Shown piece after piece: positions 24,039 through 33,927 of a stretch of 64,000 nucleotides of DNA. The stretch's first letter is position 1, and each line of letters opens with the position of its first letter. The stretch spans positions 868,001-932,000 of the forward strand of contig OX637795.1 of assembly GCA_951802425.1 (NCBI GenBank). Reading direction: 5' to 3'. The stretch comes from Clavaria fumosa (lineage: Eukaryota; Basidiomycota; Agaricomycetes; Agaricales; Clavariaceae). The notes below the pieces were generated by a model that saw nothing but the letters and a program-made list of their open reading frames with translations, did not search any database and was not told where the DNA came from. Both the position numbers and the translations under genes were made by a program.

Positions 24039-26886
24039 TTAAGGCTGGGCGTCTCGACCAGCTAATTTTGCTTTGTCGGGGTGTTGCTGAAAGAAGTCCT
24101 GGAGCAACAGTGTAACGTTAGTGAGGTTGCGATGGGGCTCCCAAGTGTTCTCCTCCACTGGGTATCCCAACCACTTCACCAAATACTTCACTCCCCATCC
24201 AACCTTCTTGACGTCAAGAATTGCCTCCACATCATACTCCAAGTGGTCGTCGTCAATCATGGGGGGTGGGGGTGGAGGCAAGTTCTGGGAAGGGAAAGAG
24301 GGGGCAACATATGGAGAGAGTAGCAGCTCATTGAAAACTCGGTGAATGCGCCATGCTTGAGGGAGCTTGAGCCGGTACGCAGCTGGTCTGACCTTTTCTT
24401 CAATGGTGAAGGGTCCTGCGCATTTGTTATCAAGCTTCTTGGAGGGTCGATCCATTTTCAGGTTCCGAGTGTCCAGCCAGACTAAGTCCCCCTTTGAGTA
24501 TTCACGACTCAGGCGCTTTCCCTTATCATAGCTGGCCTTCATCGCATCTGCTGCTTTCCCCATTGCTTCCCTGGCTGCTCTTTGAGACTCTGTGAGCTTG
24601 GCCATCCACTCATCTGCTGCAGGGTTCACTTCCGAGGGTGGCTGAATTCCACCGTTCCATGGGTGCCAGCCATACTCTAGGTAGAAAGGTGTGAATCTGG
24701 TGGCCGAGTGCTCGTGGTTATTGAGTGCGAACTCGGCTGTGGATAGCCACTCTGCCCAATCGTCCTGCAGATGGTCAACATAGGCCCGGAGATACACTTC
24801 AACCTCCCGATTGACCCTTTCTGTCTGTCCATCTGTTTGTGGGTGGAAGGCAGTGCTCGGGTTTGCCTTAACCCCAATCATCCTGTAGAACTCCCTCATG
24901 AATCTGGACACGAATTGGGTTCCCCGGTCACTCACAACTTTCTGCGAGACTCCATGGTCGCGGAAGACCTGGTCTTGAAGGATCTGAGCAGCACCAAGTC
25001 CCGTGAGGTCAAGGCCAATAGCTTTGATGAGAGTTCATTTTGTAAACTTGTCGACAATGACAAGGATCACATTGTGACCACGTGAGAGGGGGAAAGGCCC
25101 AACAATGTCCCAAGAGATGACTGCCCAGGGGCTCTCAGGGACAGGGTGTGGATGGAGAGGAGCAGCACACCTGGTATGATCAGGCTTGATTCGTTGGCAT
25201 GTCTCGCATCCACCTGCATACCAATTGGAATCCTTCACCATGCCCACCCACCAGTAGGACCTCAACAGAGCCACCCTCAGCTTCCGTGGACCAGGGTGCC
25301 CTGCGATGGGGAGGTCATGCTCAAAGGTGAGCACTGCCTCACATGCTTCTGGGGGCACCCATGTGATTTCTGCCTTCCGCCAGAGTCCCATCCAATCTCT
25401 CGTCCACCCATCATCAAGCTCCTCTGGCTTCTGCTCATATACCATGCTGTTTTTCTGGAGTAGCATCTCCATCTCTGATGTGAATGATGTCTGGGTCTCA
25501 GCCTCTGGGAAGACCTGTACTGGTGCATCCTCCTCCACCATCTCTCCATAATCTGGCCTCCGTGAGAGTGCATCAGCTTTCGTGTTTGACTTCCCAGTAC
25601 AGTACTTGATCTTGAAGTCAAAGCACTGGAGCTCTCCAACCCAATGGACTTGCCTTGGTTTCAACTTCTGGGGCTTCCGGAAGTACTGGAGGTTAGCATG
25701 GTCCGTCCAGATTTCAATAGTCTCTTCCACCCCAATCAGGTAAGCCTGCCACTCACATAGTGCCTGGATTACAGCCAGGAACTCCTTGTCGTACACGTCA
25801 TAATTCTTCTCAGCTGCAGTGAGGGCTTTGGAGATATAGTCTACAACTCTCCAAGTCCCATCCACCTGCTGCTGCAAGAGAACTCCTCCAGTCGCCAAGT
25901 TGCTCGTGTCCGTTTCTACTTTCCATCTCCCTTTGTCTTGTGGTAGAGCCAAGACTGGGGCCAACACTAGTGCCAGGCAGAGATCTCAGAAGGCTGCTTC
26001 TTCCTCCTCCTCCCATCTCCATGGGACCTTGCCTGTCAGCTGGAAGAGTGGCTTTGCCTGGGCTGAGAGGTTCGGGATGTGCCAGCGGAGGTAGTTCAGC
26101 ATCCTGTTGAATCTTTGTACCTCTTTCACATTCTTTGGTCTGGGCCAGTTATGGATTGCCGTGCCTTTAGCTGGGTCATGCTCCAGATGGTTGTGGGAGA
26201 TCTTCATCCCCAGGAAGAAGACCTCACTCTTCTCGAACTCGCACTTGCTGAGTCTGAGACACAGCCCATTCTCCCCAAATTTCCTCAAGACCTGATCCAT
26301 CCAATACCAGTGGGTAGCCAAATCCTCTGCAAACACTATAACATCATTGACATAGGCTCAGACATGCCCCCCTGCAATCTCTTCCCTCAACACATGGTTC
26401 ATGAAGCGCTGGAAGGTTGCAGGCGCATTCTGCAGCCCAAACCACATAACTGCTGGTTCGAGGCATTAGGAAAGCACAGCGGTGCTGATGTTCTGGCCAG
26501 ACCTGCATCAATGGGAAGCCTCCCTTCGCATCAATCTTGGAATAGATGGTTGCCCCCTTTAACACATCCACGGTGTCTCGGACGAGGGGGAGGGGGTACT
26601 TGTCTTTGATTAGATGCAAGTTCAGCCTAGAGTAATCAATAATCGGCCGCAGCTTGTCCTTCTTGTGTTTGAAGAAGAAGGGGCTTGCATACAGGGACTT
26701 TGAAGGTCGGATTCGTCCAGAAGCTAGCTGTTCATCCACCCAGTGATTCATCTCCACCATCTCTTCTTGCGTTAGAGAGTATAGCTTAGAGGAGAGGTGT
26801 CCAGGGTCTGTTTTAAACTCGATTTTGATATCAAAGTCAGGGTGGAAGCAGAGAAGCTCATCCCACTTTGCTTCACTAAAAACCAA
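24039..26886 (-). pseudogene. Chromovirus pol: RT, RNase H, integrase, chromodomain
   Basis: Starting near 26886, RT motifs are present (LYASPFFFKHKKDKLRPIID), then a frameshift. A TGA at 26360-26358 precedes the active site, which reads YVNDVIVF instead of YVDDVIVF (Asp to Asn codon at 26348-26346). RNase H (ETDTSNLATGG, TDHANLQYF) and the integrase zinc finger follow at 25967-25035, ended by TGA at 25037-25035. Integrase core (SDRGTQFVS, a Glu in QTDGQTERVNR) and a C-terminal chromodomain (KYLVKWLGYPVEENTWEP) are open at 24935-24039. The RT cannot be active. Confidence 0.9.
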
Positions 26887-26988
26887 AGGGTAGCGGCTGG
26901 GCCAATCAGGGGTAGGGCCAGTGTTGGGAAAGCAAGTGTCCGGGATACTGGCTGAGGCCAGGGTACTCGCTTTCGGTGGAACTGAGGG

Positions 26989-28652
26989 TCAGGCAGGGGG
27001 CCGGTGGCTGTGTGGGGAGGAGGCACAGGTGTTGGGGCAGCAGGTGAGCCTTACTTCAGCTTTCACCCAGTCAATCTCTGGGTTATGACGCTTTAGCCAA
27101 TCATGCCCAAGGATCACCATGTGGGACTGGGTCTTCCCTAGCAGGAAGTGGATCTGCTCCTGGTGGTCGCCAACTGTCACAAGCAGCTCCATCCCATACT
27201 GGATCTTACCATCCCTGTTCTGTGTTCCATCCACATTATACATGGTGATTGGATTCAGCAAGGGAGATGGTTCCAGTCCCACCTTTTTTGCCCACTCCAA
27301 GTCCATAAAGCAGTTGGTGCAGCCTGAGTCGACAAGGGCTTTCGTAGTTGCCCCTTTGCCAGTGCTGAGAGCCTCCAGGTGCACCTGGATGGAGAGCTCT
27401 CGGGGCATATGCAATAGGGTGTCCTTCAGCACCTCTGCAAGGTGCTTTGTCGGCTCCACTTGGCTGCTAGTCCCCTTTTCTCTTTTCGGTATTTCACTCT
27501 TAGTGGTTTCCGTTTCCGCTTTGTCCTTCACCTCAGCCCCAATCCAGGTGTGTCTCCGCTGCAAGATAATGTATTTTGGGATACTAGCTGTGGGTACAGG
27601 GATGGGAGGGGGGCTGGGATATCTACTCCTGAGACTCCAGTTCAGACTCACTGGGCCTTGTCTCCAAAATCTGGCTCCTCAACAGGAGCCCTCTTCCCTC
27701 TCTCGAGCAAATCCAGGTGGTCTCGGAGCAGTGCGATCTCGTTCTCATAGTCCTCTGCACTATGTGCCTGGCTTTCCACAGCGTGGACCTGCGGCCTCGG
27801 GATCTGCAGACGTGTGTCCTGGAGCTGGCAATCTCTCACCATGTGACCAGCTTGGCCACATCAGAAGCAGGTGTGCAACACTCCAGGGGCACGGGCACGA
27901 TCCACCATCATGGCATCACCAGCATTGGTGGGACACGGCATGGTGGGAGGGGCAGGGGTGCGGGCCAGAGGCTGGGCCAGGAAGGGGCAGGGGGCTGGGG
28001 CAAAGCGGGTTTGTTGAGGGAGGGGGCAGCTGGTTGCAGGCGGAGCAGGACGCACAGAGTTCTGCTGTGCGATGACTCCATTGAGGCAACGCTGCTGAGC
28101 ATCTAGCCTTTCGGCGAGTGCCTTCCACTGCACGTAGGTCTCTGGCATTGGCGAAACACCATAGACCTTTCCCACTAGCCTCCTGCTCAGGTTCGACTCC
28201 AGCCAATGGACCAGGATGTCCGAATCGGCCACTTCTGTCATCCCCGCTCTTCAGAACATCGTTTCGAACTTTGCGAAGAACTCAGGTGCTGTCATGACAC
28301 CCTGTTTCAACCTCGCAATGTCTGTGAGGGCAGTCGCACAGTCATTTGGGTCATCAAACGCTCGCTTCATCTCTTCCACAAATTCTGCCCAGGTTCCAAC
28401 CTCATTGTTACCAAGGATTTCCTCTCCCTTCATATTTGCCCATTCTGCGGCAAACCCCTTGCCAGTAATTTTGCTGAGGGTGTAGAGGACCTTTGCCAGG
28501 TCCGTGGCATAGATTATCGGATTCGCCATAAACAGGAGGTGGAGCGACTGGAGGAATGTACAGAAATTTCTTTTTTGCCCATTGAATGGGGCGACAACTA
28601 AATCCAGCCTCATGGCATGGACTTCAGGCAGGGCAACGTGGTCAGCCATCAC
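26989..28652 (-). pseudogene. Chromovirus gag and aspartic protease
   Basis: Gag starts near 28652 and shows the capsid pattern (PFNGQKRNFCTFLQSL, WAEFVEEMKRAF). A CCHC knuckle follows near 27870-27830, in which a TGA codon at 27863-27861 sits between the first two Cys (C-F-stop-C-GQAGHMVRDC). Downstream, 27651-26989 is open and contains the protease site ALVDSGCTNCFMD and an ILGHDWL motif. The capsid part has at least one further frame break near 28250. Confidence 0.85.
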
Positions 28653-29292
28653 AGACCCTGGTGGTGGTGATGGGGTTTCGGGGACGTCGGTAACGGGGGA
28701 ATCGGGGGGGAGCTGGGCTCAACCCGGTCTCAGTCATAGACGCTGTAAATAAAATTCCGGGCCTTGGGCACTTCGATCTCTTAGCAGTCCTGTCCTCTCA
28801 GGCTGCTCTCTAGGTACTTTAGGTACTTATAGAACTCTTATTCTATAAAGCTGTTTGCTAGCATGGGGCCCAAATGGTGTCCCAGGTGGTTGCTCCACAA
28901 CTCCTAATGAGTTGCCTGTGCGCCCTTCTGACAATGGTCACAGAGCAAGGGCTCTGTCCACTGGACCAGGAAACTACAGAAAGACTATGTAGAGGGCCTT
29001 TCCTTGCCCTGTACACTAATGATTCACTGGTACGTAGCTGTAAAGTAAAGATCTGGGCCTTGGGCACTCGGTATCACTTGGGGAGGGTCACAGTAGACTT
29101 CCTCTGGGTCTGGTCACGTGTATCTACACACAGTAAAAATTTCGTGCAGTTCTGTTACACACCGCAGGCAGGGTAAAGAAGAAGAGGATGAGGGGGATAA
29201 GCTGTGACAGAGTGTGACAGTTTGAGATAGGGGTCCAGGCTAGCCGGGTTGGGACATGGGGCTAGGGTGGATTGGGTTGGATGTTAGTATTG

Positions 29293-29502
29293 TGTCAGAC
29301 TTAGTCTCACGCTCACACAACTTAACATAAGGTCAATGATGACAATACTAACATAAGGGGAAAAGGGCACAAGTAAGAAAAGGACGAAGTACAACATAAT
29401 CCACCACCCATTCGGGTCACGTGACTTGTCTGCAATCTTCCTGCAACTCTTTTGCAATCCTTTCTTGGCCTTTCCGGCCTGCTTATGTAAGCAATCCTGA
29501 CA
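29293..29502 (-). repeat. 5' LTR of the chromovirus, internally deleted
   Basis: A 210-bp LTR. Compared with the 3' LTR it lacks about 93 bases that include the TATA box and one CACGTGA cluster (break near 29390). The deletion removes the core promoter from the copy that would drive transcription. Confidence 0.88.
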
Positions 29503-29507
29503 GGAGT

Positions 29508-29606
29508 GGAACAAGATACCTGCTTCTATTTGTCAGGGATTAATTGAAAGCATGCCTAGAAGGATTGGGGGTGAGCTGAAGACAAAAAGAGGCCATATTG
29601 AACACT
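29508..29606 (+). pseudogene. Tc1 transposase, 3' part
   Basis: Directly after the right target duplication, the frame continues with WNKIPASICQGLIESMPRRI and a short tail to a stop, which is the C-terminus of a Tc1 transposase. It completes the gene interrupted at 23719, showing that the retrotransposon landed inside the transposase. Confidence 0.8.
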
Positions 29607-29865
29607 AATACTTACACATTTGACTGATAAGATTGTCAGCAACAAAACTGTTCAAATGACATGACAAAGAAAATGGTGTCATAACATTACCAAAAATAGA
29701 GATAGTACTTTACACTATAGAGCAAAGTTGTAGCCAAGAGGCATGGCTATCCTCACAAATATCTTCAGAATTTTAGCTATTTTACCTGGAGTGCTATAAG
29801 TGAATCATCTCAAAAGTGCAAAACATTTGAACAGTTTTGTGAGTCACTGTAAATGGTACAGTACT

Positions 29866-30450
29866 CTTGCTGGTTCAGTATCTGATCTTGAAGATGAAAC
29901 ACTGGAGTTCTCCATACCAATGTATCTGTTGGGGCTTGAGTTTTTTGAGGTTTCCAGAACTAGGACCAGAAGTACTGCAAGTTTACCCAAATTTCAAAAA
30001 GTTTCCTCCACTCTGATGTAGTGTTGCCACAGCTTAGGCTAGAAGCCAGCTTGAAGCTGTAGCCAAGCTGCAGCTACAGGCGGAGTCAGCTTGGCTACAG
30101 CTTCAGCTTGGACAAAATGGCATCAGCTTCAGCTTAAGCTGGCAGCTAGCTGCAGCTTGATCCAGCTCAAGCTGTAGCCAAGCTACAGCTCAGGCTTGGC
30201 TACAGCTTCAGCTTGACCAAAAAGAGCATCAGCTTCTCAAGCTGGCTAACAGCTAGCCAAGCTGTGGCAACACTACTCTGATGAGATACACTCTCCATTC
30301 TCTAAGGGCCTGAATGACTGCAAGGAACTCATTGACATTGTAGTTCTTCTCAGGGCTTTGGAGATATAGTCTACAAGTCCCACCAGCCTGCTGCTGGGAG
30401 AGTACTCCACCTGTGGCAAGATCACTCATGTCTGTCTCTACTTTCCCATA
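29866..30450 (-). pseudogene. Old chromovirus relic, right part (RT/RNase H)
   Basis: Minus-strand RNase H remnant that aligns with 25590-25930 of the younger element (for example the complement of TTGATCTTGAAG...ACTGGAG and of GGCTTTGGAGATATAGTCTA). It is the continuation of the relic at 21362-22890, separated from it by the Tc1 element. A 257-bp MITE interrupts it at 30019-30275. Confidence 0.75.
30019..30275. mobile_element. hAT-type MITE with 8-bp target duplication
   Basis: A 257-bp non-coding element with terminal inverted repeats TAGTGTTGCCACAGCTT / AAGCTGTGGCAACACTA and flanking direct repeats CTCTGATG (30011-30018 and 30276-30283). An 8-bp duplication and TAGTG-type ends fit the hAT superfamily. 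The interior is built from repeated AGCTTGGCTACAGCTTCAGC-like blocks, so almost every few bases contain AGCT. Confidence 0.85.
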
Positions 30451-30903
30451 AGGGTCCCCTAGGGTGAAGGGGTTCCCCTTGGATGCTTAGATAATCAGCC
30501 ACACTTATCCTACTAGTATCCATGCTGATATCTGTGAAATAAGTGTGGACATGGTTGATTTTTACAAGCTTTGGCAGGCTATTGCATCAGGAAACCTGAG
30601 CAAAATGTTTTTGAACTTGTGCAAGCTTGCACAAGTTCAAAAAGCTGAAAGTTCAAAAGTGACCTAGATTTGGTCAAAAGTCATTGTTGGTCAGGCTTCA
30701 AAAAAAGTATTAAAAAAAGTTGAAAAAAGTTGAAAAAGTTGGGAAAGGCTTAAAAATCTAGAGCATGAGTGGTTGTAAAAAAAGAAACTTATTCACTTTG
30801 TGGCTTTTTTACTTGAGAAAGTAAAAAAGTTGAAAAGTTTTTGTACAGTTTCTTGATGTGACAGACTCGAGTCATCCAATGACAGAGAACTACACTTCCG
30901 CCA
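30451..30903. other. AT-rich intergenic with a perfect palindrome
   Basis: No gene. A 36-bp perfect palindrome lies at 30608-30643, centred on GCAAGCTTGC. The following 200 bases are rich in GTTGAAAAA-like runs. Confidence 0.5.
30608..30643. repeat. 36-bp perfect palindrome
   Basis: Two uninterrupted 18-base arms, left TTTTTGAACTTGTGCAAG and its exact complement on the right, with no spacer. Confidence 0.9.
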
Positions 30904-31411
30904 TTATGATCTCCGTCCCTCTCTGCAAGTATCGTTGCTCATCATTTTGATCGCCATAGCAGGAGGTGAGATTTCGCTAGCTCCCAATCCTAAGGCTCTT
31001 TCCTCTGCATTGTTCATCGTAATAGCATCTTGGATGTGACTTAGAACACGCTTATCGGATTCCTTTTGCTCACGGCTATTTCCTTCTTCAATGCTGTAAC
31101 CTCGTGCTAATGCATGGAAAAGGCTCAAAGATGATGGACGTGTCAACACTCAAGAGTTCCTCCCTAACATAAGCATCCACGGAAACGTATTCTCGAATCA
31201 AAGTTATCAGAGGGTTGAATCCAAAAACCTGGAACGCAGAGCTCAATATGTATCCGGATATGAGCTCCAGTTCTTTCTCACTCTTGTTTTGTTTTGTCTG
31301 ACATCGATTCTTGACAAATAGTGTAATAATATATGAACGCCCTGTGATTCCGATGCCTTCACAACACTGCCTCCAACTTGCGAGCTTGGCAGCCCAGGAG
31401 TCCACGTTCAT
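30904..31411 (-). pseudogene. Unidentified coding remnant next to the peptide precursor gene
   Basis: Two overlapping minus-strand frames (31411-31088 and 31149-30904) look like one former coding region joined by a one-base frameshift near 31110. The first part contains GYILSSAFQVFGFNPLITLI and a predicted helical segment; the second contains HALARGYSIEEGN and ends in a basic tail. I do not recognise it. Part of its 5' end belongs to the direct repeats described at 31311. Confidence 0.3.
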
Positions 31412-31590
31412 CGCTTTGACGCTCCTCTCACGAGCCGGAGCGAGTCTACGCTACAACTCAAGTGACAAGTGTGAAGACCTCACCTCTGGAACGACGGTTA
31501 CACGTTTTGATAAACTCCCTACCTTCTTTTGGGTTTATCACACATCGGGGTGACTTTGTTAAGCTGATAACGCGGAATTTTCATTTAACA
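31311..31590. repeat. Direct repeat R1 flanking the precursor gene
   Basis: About 260-280 bp that recur as R2 (31597-31828) and, in shorter diverged form, as R3 (about 32395-32520). Shared stretches include CCTTCACAACACTGCCTCC, GAGCGAGTCTACGCTACAAC and GGAACGACGGTTACACGTTT. R1 and R2 lie upstream of the MSDIN-type gene, R3 downstream. Confidence 0.8.
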
Positions 31591-31596
31591 TGAATG

Positions 31597-31828
31597 TATG
31601 AGCGCTCTGTGATTCTGGTGCCTTCACAACACTGCCTCCGACTTGCGAGCTTGGCAGCCCAGGACCAAGTCCACGTTCGTCGCTGCGCTCCTCTCACGGG
31701 CCGGAGCGAGTCTACGCTACAACTCAGGTGACAACTGTGAAGACTTCATCTCTGGAACGACGGTTACACGTTTCGACAAACCCCTACCTTCTGACTTTGT
31801 TAAGCTGATAATGCGGAATTTTCTGTGA
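31597..31828. repeat. Direct repeat R2 upstream of the precursor gene
   Basis: Second copy of the repeat at 31311-31590; ends about 20 bases before the CCAAT box of the precursor gene. Confidence 0.8.
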
Positions 31829-31851
31829 TCAAAGTGAAGCTGTAAAACTGG

Positions 31852-31867
31852 CCAATATTATTATAAA
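31852..31867 (+). promoter_or_regulatory. CCAAT and TATA boxes of the precursor gene
   Basis: CCAAT at 31852-31856 and TATAAA at 31862-31867 lie about 95 bases upstream of the ATG at 31961, followed by a C/T-rich leader. Spacing fits a fungal core promoter. Recognised by pattern only. Confidence 0.5.
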
Positions 31868-31960
31868 CGCACCTTGCACCCACTCTTCAACTGCTCCTCA
31901 ACCGCACATCTCAAATCCCCCTTGCATAACCCAATCCAAATCCTTTCAGAATTTTTTACA

Positions 31961-32126
31961 ATGTTCGACACCAACGACACCCGTGTTCCTAACTGGGCTG
32001 GCTTTTTTGGCTGGCCTTGCAGCCCTGATACTGCCGGTGATACTCTCAACCGTGGCAAAGAGTGAGTCCAATGTCCATATACTACCGTCATGGCGTACTC
32101 ATGTGTCTTGCATTAGCCTTTGCTGA
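31961..32126 (+). CDS. MSDIN-family cyclic-peptide precursor (RiPP)
   Basis: Encodes a 36-residue precursor in two coding exons, 31961-32061 and 32117-32126, with a 55-nt GTGAGT...TAG intron that breaks the third codon from the end. The layout matches the MSDIN family of Agaricales: a ten-residue leader MFDTNDTRVP ending in Pro, a nine-residue core (32 bases in: Asn, two Trp, Ala, two Gly, two Phe, ending in Pro), then a follower that starts with Cys and ends Leu-Cys-stop. In this family a prolyl oligopeptidase cuts after both prolines and joins the core ends. The core has no Cys, so a Trp-Cys bridge as in amatoxins and phallotoxins is impossible; a monocyclic, cycloamanide-like product is expected. 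The leader resembles the Galerina type. Product and activity are unknown. Confidence 0.85.
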
Positions 32127-32332
32127 ACATCCTCTGTATCTCGGTCTGCCACTACGTTGCAGGCAGGTGTCATCGTCTCACCTCAACGTTTTTCGGGCTT
32201 GACTTGTATCTGAGGTCAGTGCTTGGGTCTCTTCGTAATGCTACAGGAAAGGCTGACTCGCTTGCCGGTTCTCCCCTTCATTTAGACCCTCCTGTTCTTT
32301 CTGTCTGGTTTTGTCTGATATCGATTCTTGAT

Positions 32333-32386
32333 GTGAATGTACCTTGTTCCGTGAATGTACCTTGTTCCGTGAATGTACCTTGTTCC
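32333..32386. repeat. 18-bp minisatellite, three units
   Basis: GTGAATGTACCTTGTTCC occurs three times without change at 32333, 32351 and 32369, about 200 bases after the precursor gene's stop, possibly within its 3' UTR. Confidence 0.95.
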
Positions 32387-32394
32387 GTGTTGAT

Positions 32395-32520
32395 GTTGGG
32401 GATGAATGCTCTGTGATTCCAATACCTTCACAACACTGCCTCTGACTCTGTTCATCGCTTCGATGCTTCTCTCATGGGCTAGAGCAAGTCTATGTTACAA
32501 CTCAGCCCTCAGCAGTGCAC
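32395..32520. repeat. Direct repeat R3, partial, downstream of the precursor gene
   Basis: Shorter and more diverged copy (ATGAATGCTCTGTGATTCC, CCTTCACAACACTGCCTC, GAGCAAGTCTATGTTACAAC). Sequence before it (GTTTTGTCTGATATCGATTC near 32310) also matches the flank of R1 near 31295, so the shared segment is larger than R3 itself. Confidence 0.7.
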
Positions 32521-33009
32521 TATCTGGGTGAACAGTTGCAAGGCCTCTGCTAGTACACAAAATGGGAGGTTGGGATCACTTGTCCTATGACCTTGGTGTT
32601 TGTCAGCCTGCTCTTCTATGTTGGATATTCAAACCCATGCCTATCTGTATGTTCTTCTTTCTTTCAGATACAGTGACTCAAAAAACTGTCCAGATGTTTT
32701 GTGCTTTTGGATTATTTCAGCAATATCTCAATAACAGGTCAAGATGTAGACATGTAAAACACACCATCTGATAGCCCTACTTCTTGGCTATATATCCATT
32801 TGTTCAGCTTTAATATAAGTTTGGTTTAATCTGAGGTATTTGGCCTTGTTTGTGGGTGTGTCATCCGGACAGTTTTTTTGCAGGCATCAAAAAGTAGAAT
32901 AATTGAATGAATTTGTTGAATGGATATCCCAATAAACAAAATAATGCTCCCAGACCACCTTCTAGTATATAAGGAGGGCCTTCCTTCACTTTCCTCCAAC
33001 TTTCCCACC

Positions 33010-33350
33010 ATGAAGCAGCTCCCTACTAAGGGTAAGGCATCCATCATCTCTATGGTGGGAAATGGTGATTCCTGTCACAAATTTGCTGTTAGGCTTTGTG
33101 TCAGCCACTATACTGTCTCTGGACTGTGCTATCAGACTTCTAGGACTCTTCCTGAAAGTGATTTGGTCACTTTTGACCCCCAGTTGCTATAATTCAGTAC
33201 AGCTTATCACCACAAACAAGGCTGAGGTAGCTTCCCACCTCCAAAATAAGCTTAGAAACCAAAGGGAGAGTATGTAAAACTGAGCTACAGTATGCCTAGA
33301 AGTGTTTTAAAAGTGTTGGGAGTTATGCAAAGTACAAAATTACTTGTTGT
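33010..33350 (+). pseudogene. Deleted Tc1 transposase in left arm
   Basis: Starts MKQLPTKGKASIISMVGNGD, the first helix-turn-helix of a Tc1 transposase, continues after a stop with LITTNKAEVASHLQNKLRNQ (start of the second helix-turn-helix), then jumps to YSMPRSVLKVL, which is the C-terminus. The entire DDE catalytic core is deleted. Confidence 0.7.
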
Positions 33351-33586
33351 TTACTTACAGTGACTCAAAAAATGGTACAGATGTTTCATGTTTTCAGATT
33401 ATGTCAGCAATATCTCATTAATGACTAAATGAGGAAACATATAAAATGCTTCATCTGATAGCCCTCCTGCTCAGCTATCTGTCCATATATTTAGCATCAA
33501 CACAAGTCCAGCATAAGCTAAGATATTTGCATTTGCTTGTGAGGGTGTCATCCTGACAGTCATTTGCAGACATTCAAAGTAGGTAA

Positions 33587-33927
33587 ACAACAAGTAATTT
33601 TGTACTTTGCATAACTCCCAACACTTTTAAAACACTGCTAGGCATACTGTAGCTCAGTTTTACATACTCTCCCTTTGGTTTCTAAGCTTATTTTGGAGGT
33701 GGGAAGCTACCTCAGCCTTGTTTGTGGTGATAAGCTGTACTGAATTATAGCAACTGGGGGTCAAAAGTGACCAAATCACTTTCAGGAAGAGTCCTAGAAG
33801 TCTGATAGCACAGTCCAGAGACAGTATAGTGGCTGACACAAAGCCTAACAGCAAATTTGTGACAGGAATCACCATTTCCCACCATAGAGATGATGGATGC
33901 CTTACCCTTAGTAGGGAGCTGCTTCAT
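33587..33927 (-). pseudogene. Deleted Tc1 transposase in right arm
   Basis: Mirror copy of the remnant at 33010-33350, same deletion of the catalytic core. Only a handful of substitutions separate the arms. Confidence 0.7.

Larger units (their letters stand above)
23725..29502 (-). mobile_element. Full-length Ty3 chromovirus
   Basis: Complete LTR retrotransposon on the minus strand with LTRs at 29293-29502 (5', internally deleted) and 23725-24027 (3'). It is flanked by a perfect 5-bp target duplication GGAGT (23720-23724 and 29503-29507). A purine-rich tract (complement of 24028-24045) borders the 3' LTR. Internal order is gag, protease, RT, RNase H, integrase, chromodomain. Coding breaks make it non-autonomous now. 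Confidence 0.93.
22948..29849 (+). mobile_element. Tc1-type DNA transposon, split by a retrotransposon
   Basis: Inverted repeats of about 55 bp (22948-23004 and 29608-29662) bound a degenerate Tc1 transposase. The right side continues outward to ATTTGAACAGTTTTGTGAGTCACTG at about 29849, a typical Tc1 end next to TA; the matching outer part of the left repeat is not recognisable, so the left end is approximate. The element lies within the old chromovirus relic and is itself interrupted at 23720-29507 by a full-length chromovirus. Confidence 0.75.

Noticed and set aside
31311..31830. Idea that R1 and R2 are decayed extra copies of the cyclic-peptide precursor gene.
   Set aside because: No leader, core or follower remnant is found in or next to them; only flank-like sequence is shared.
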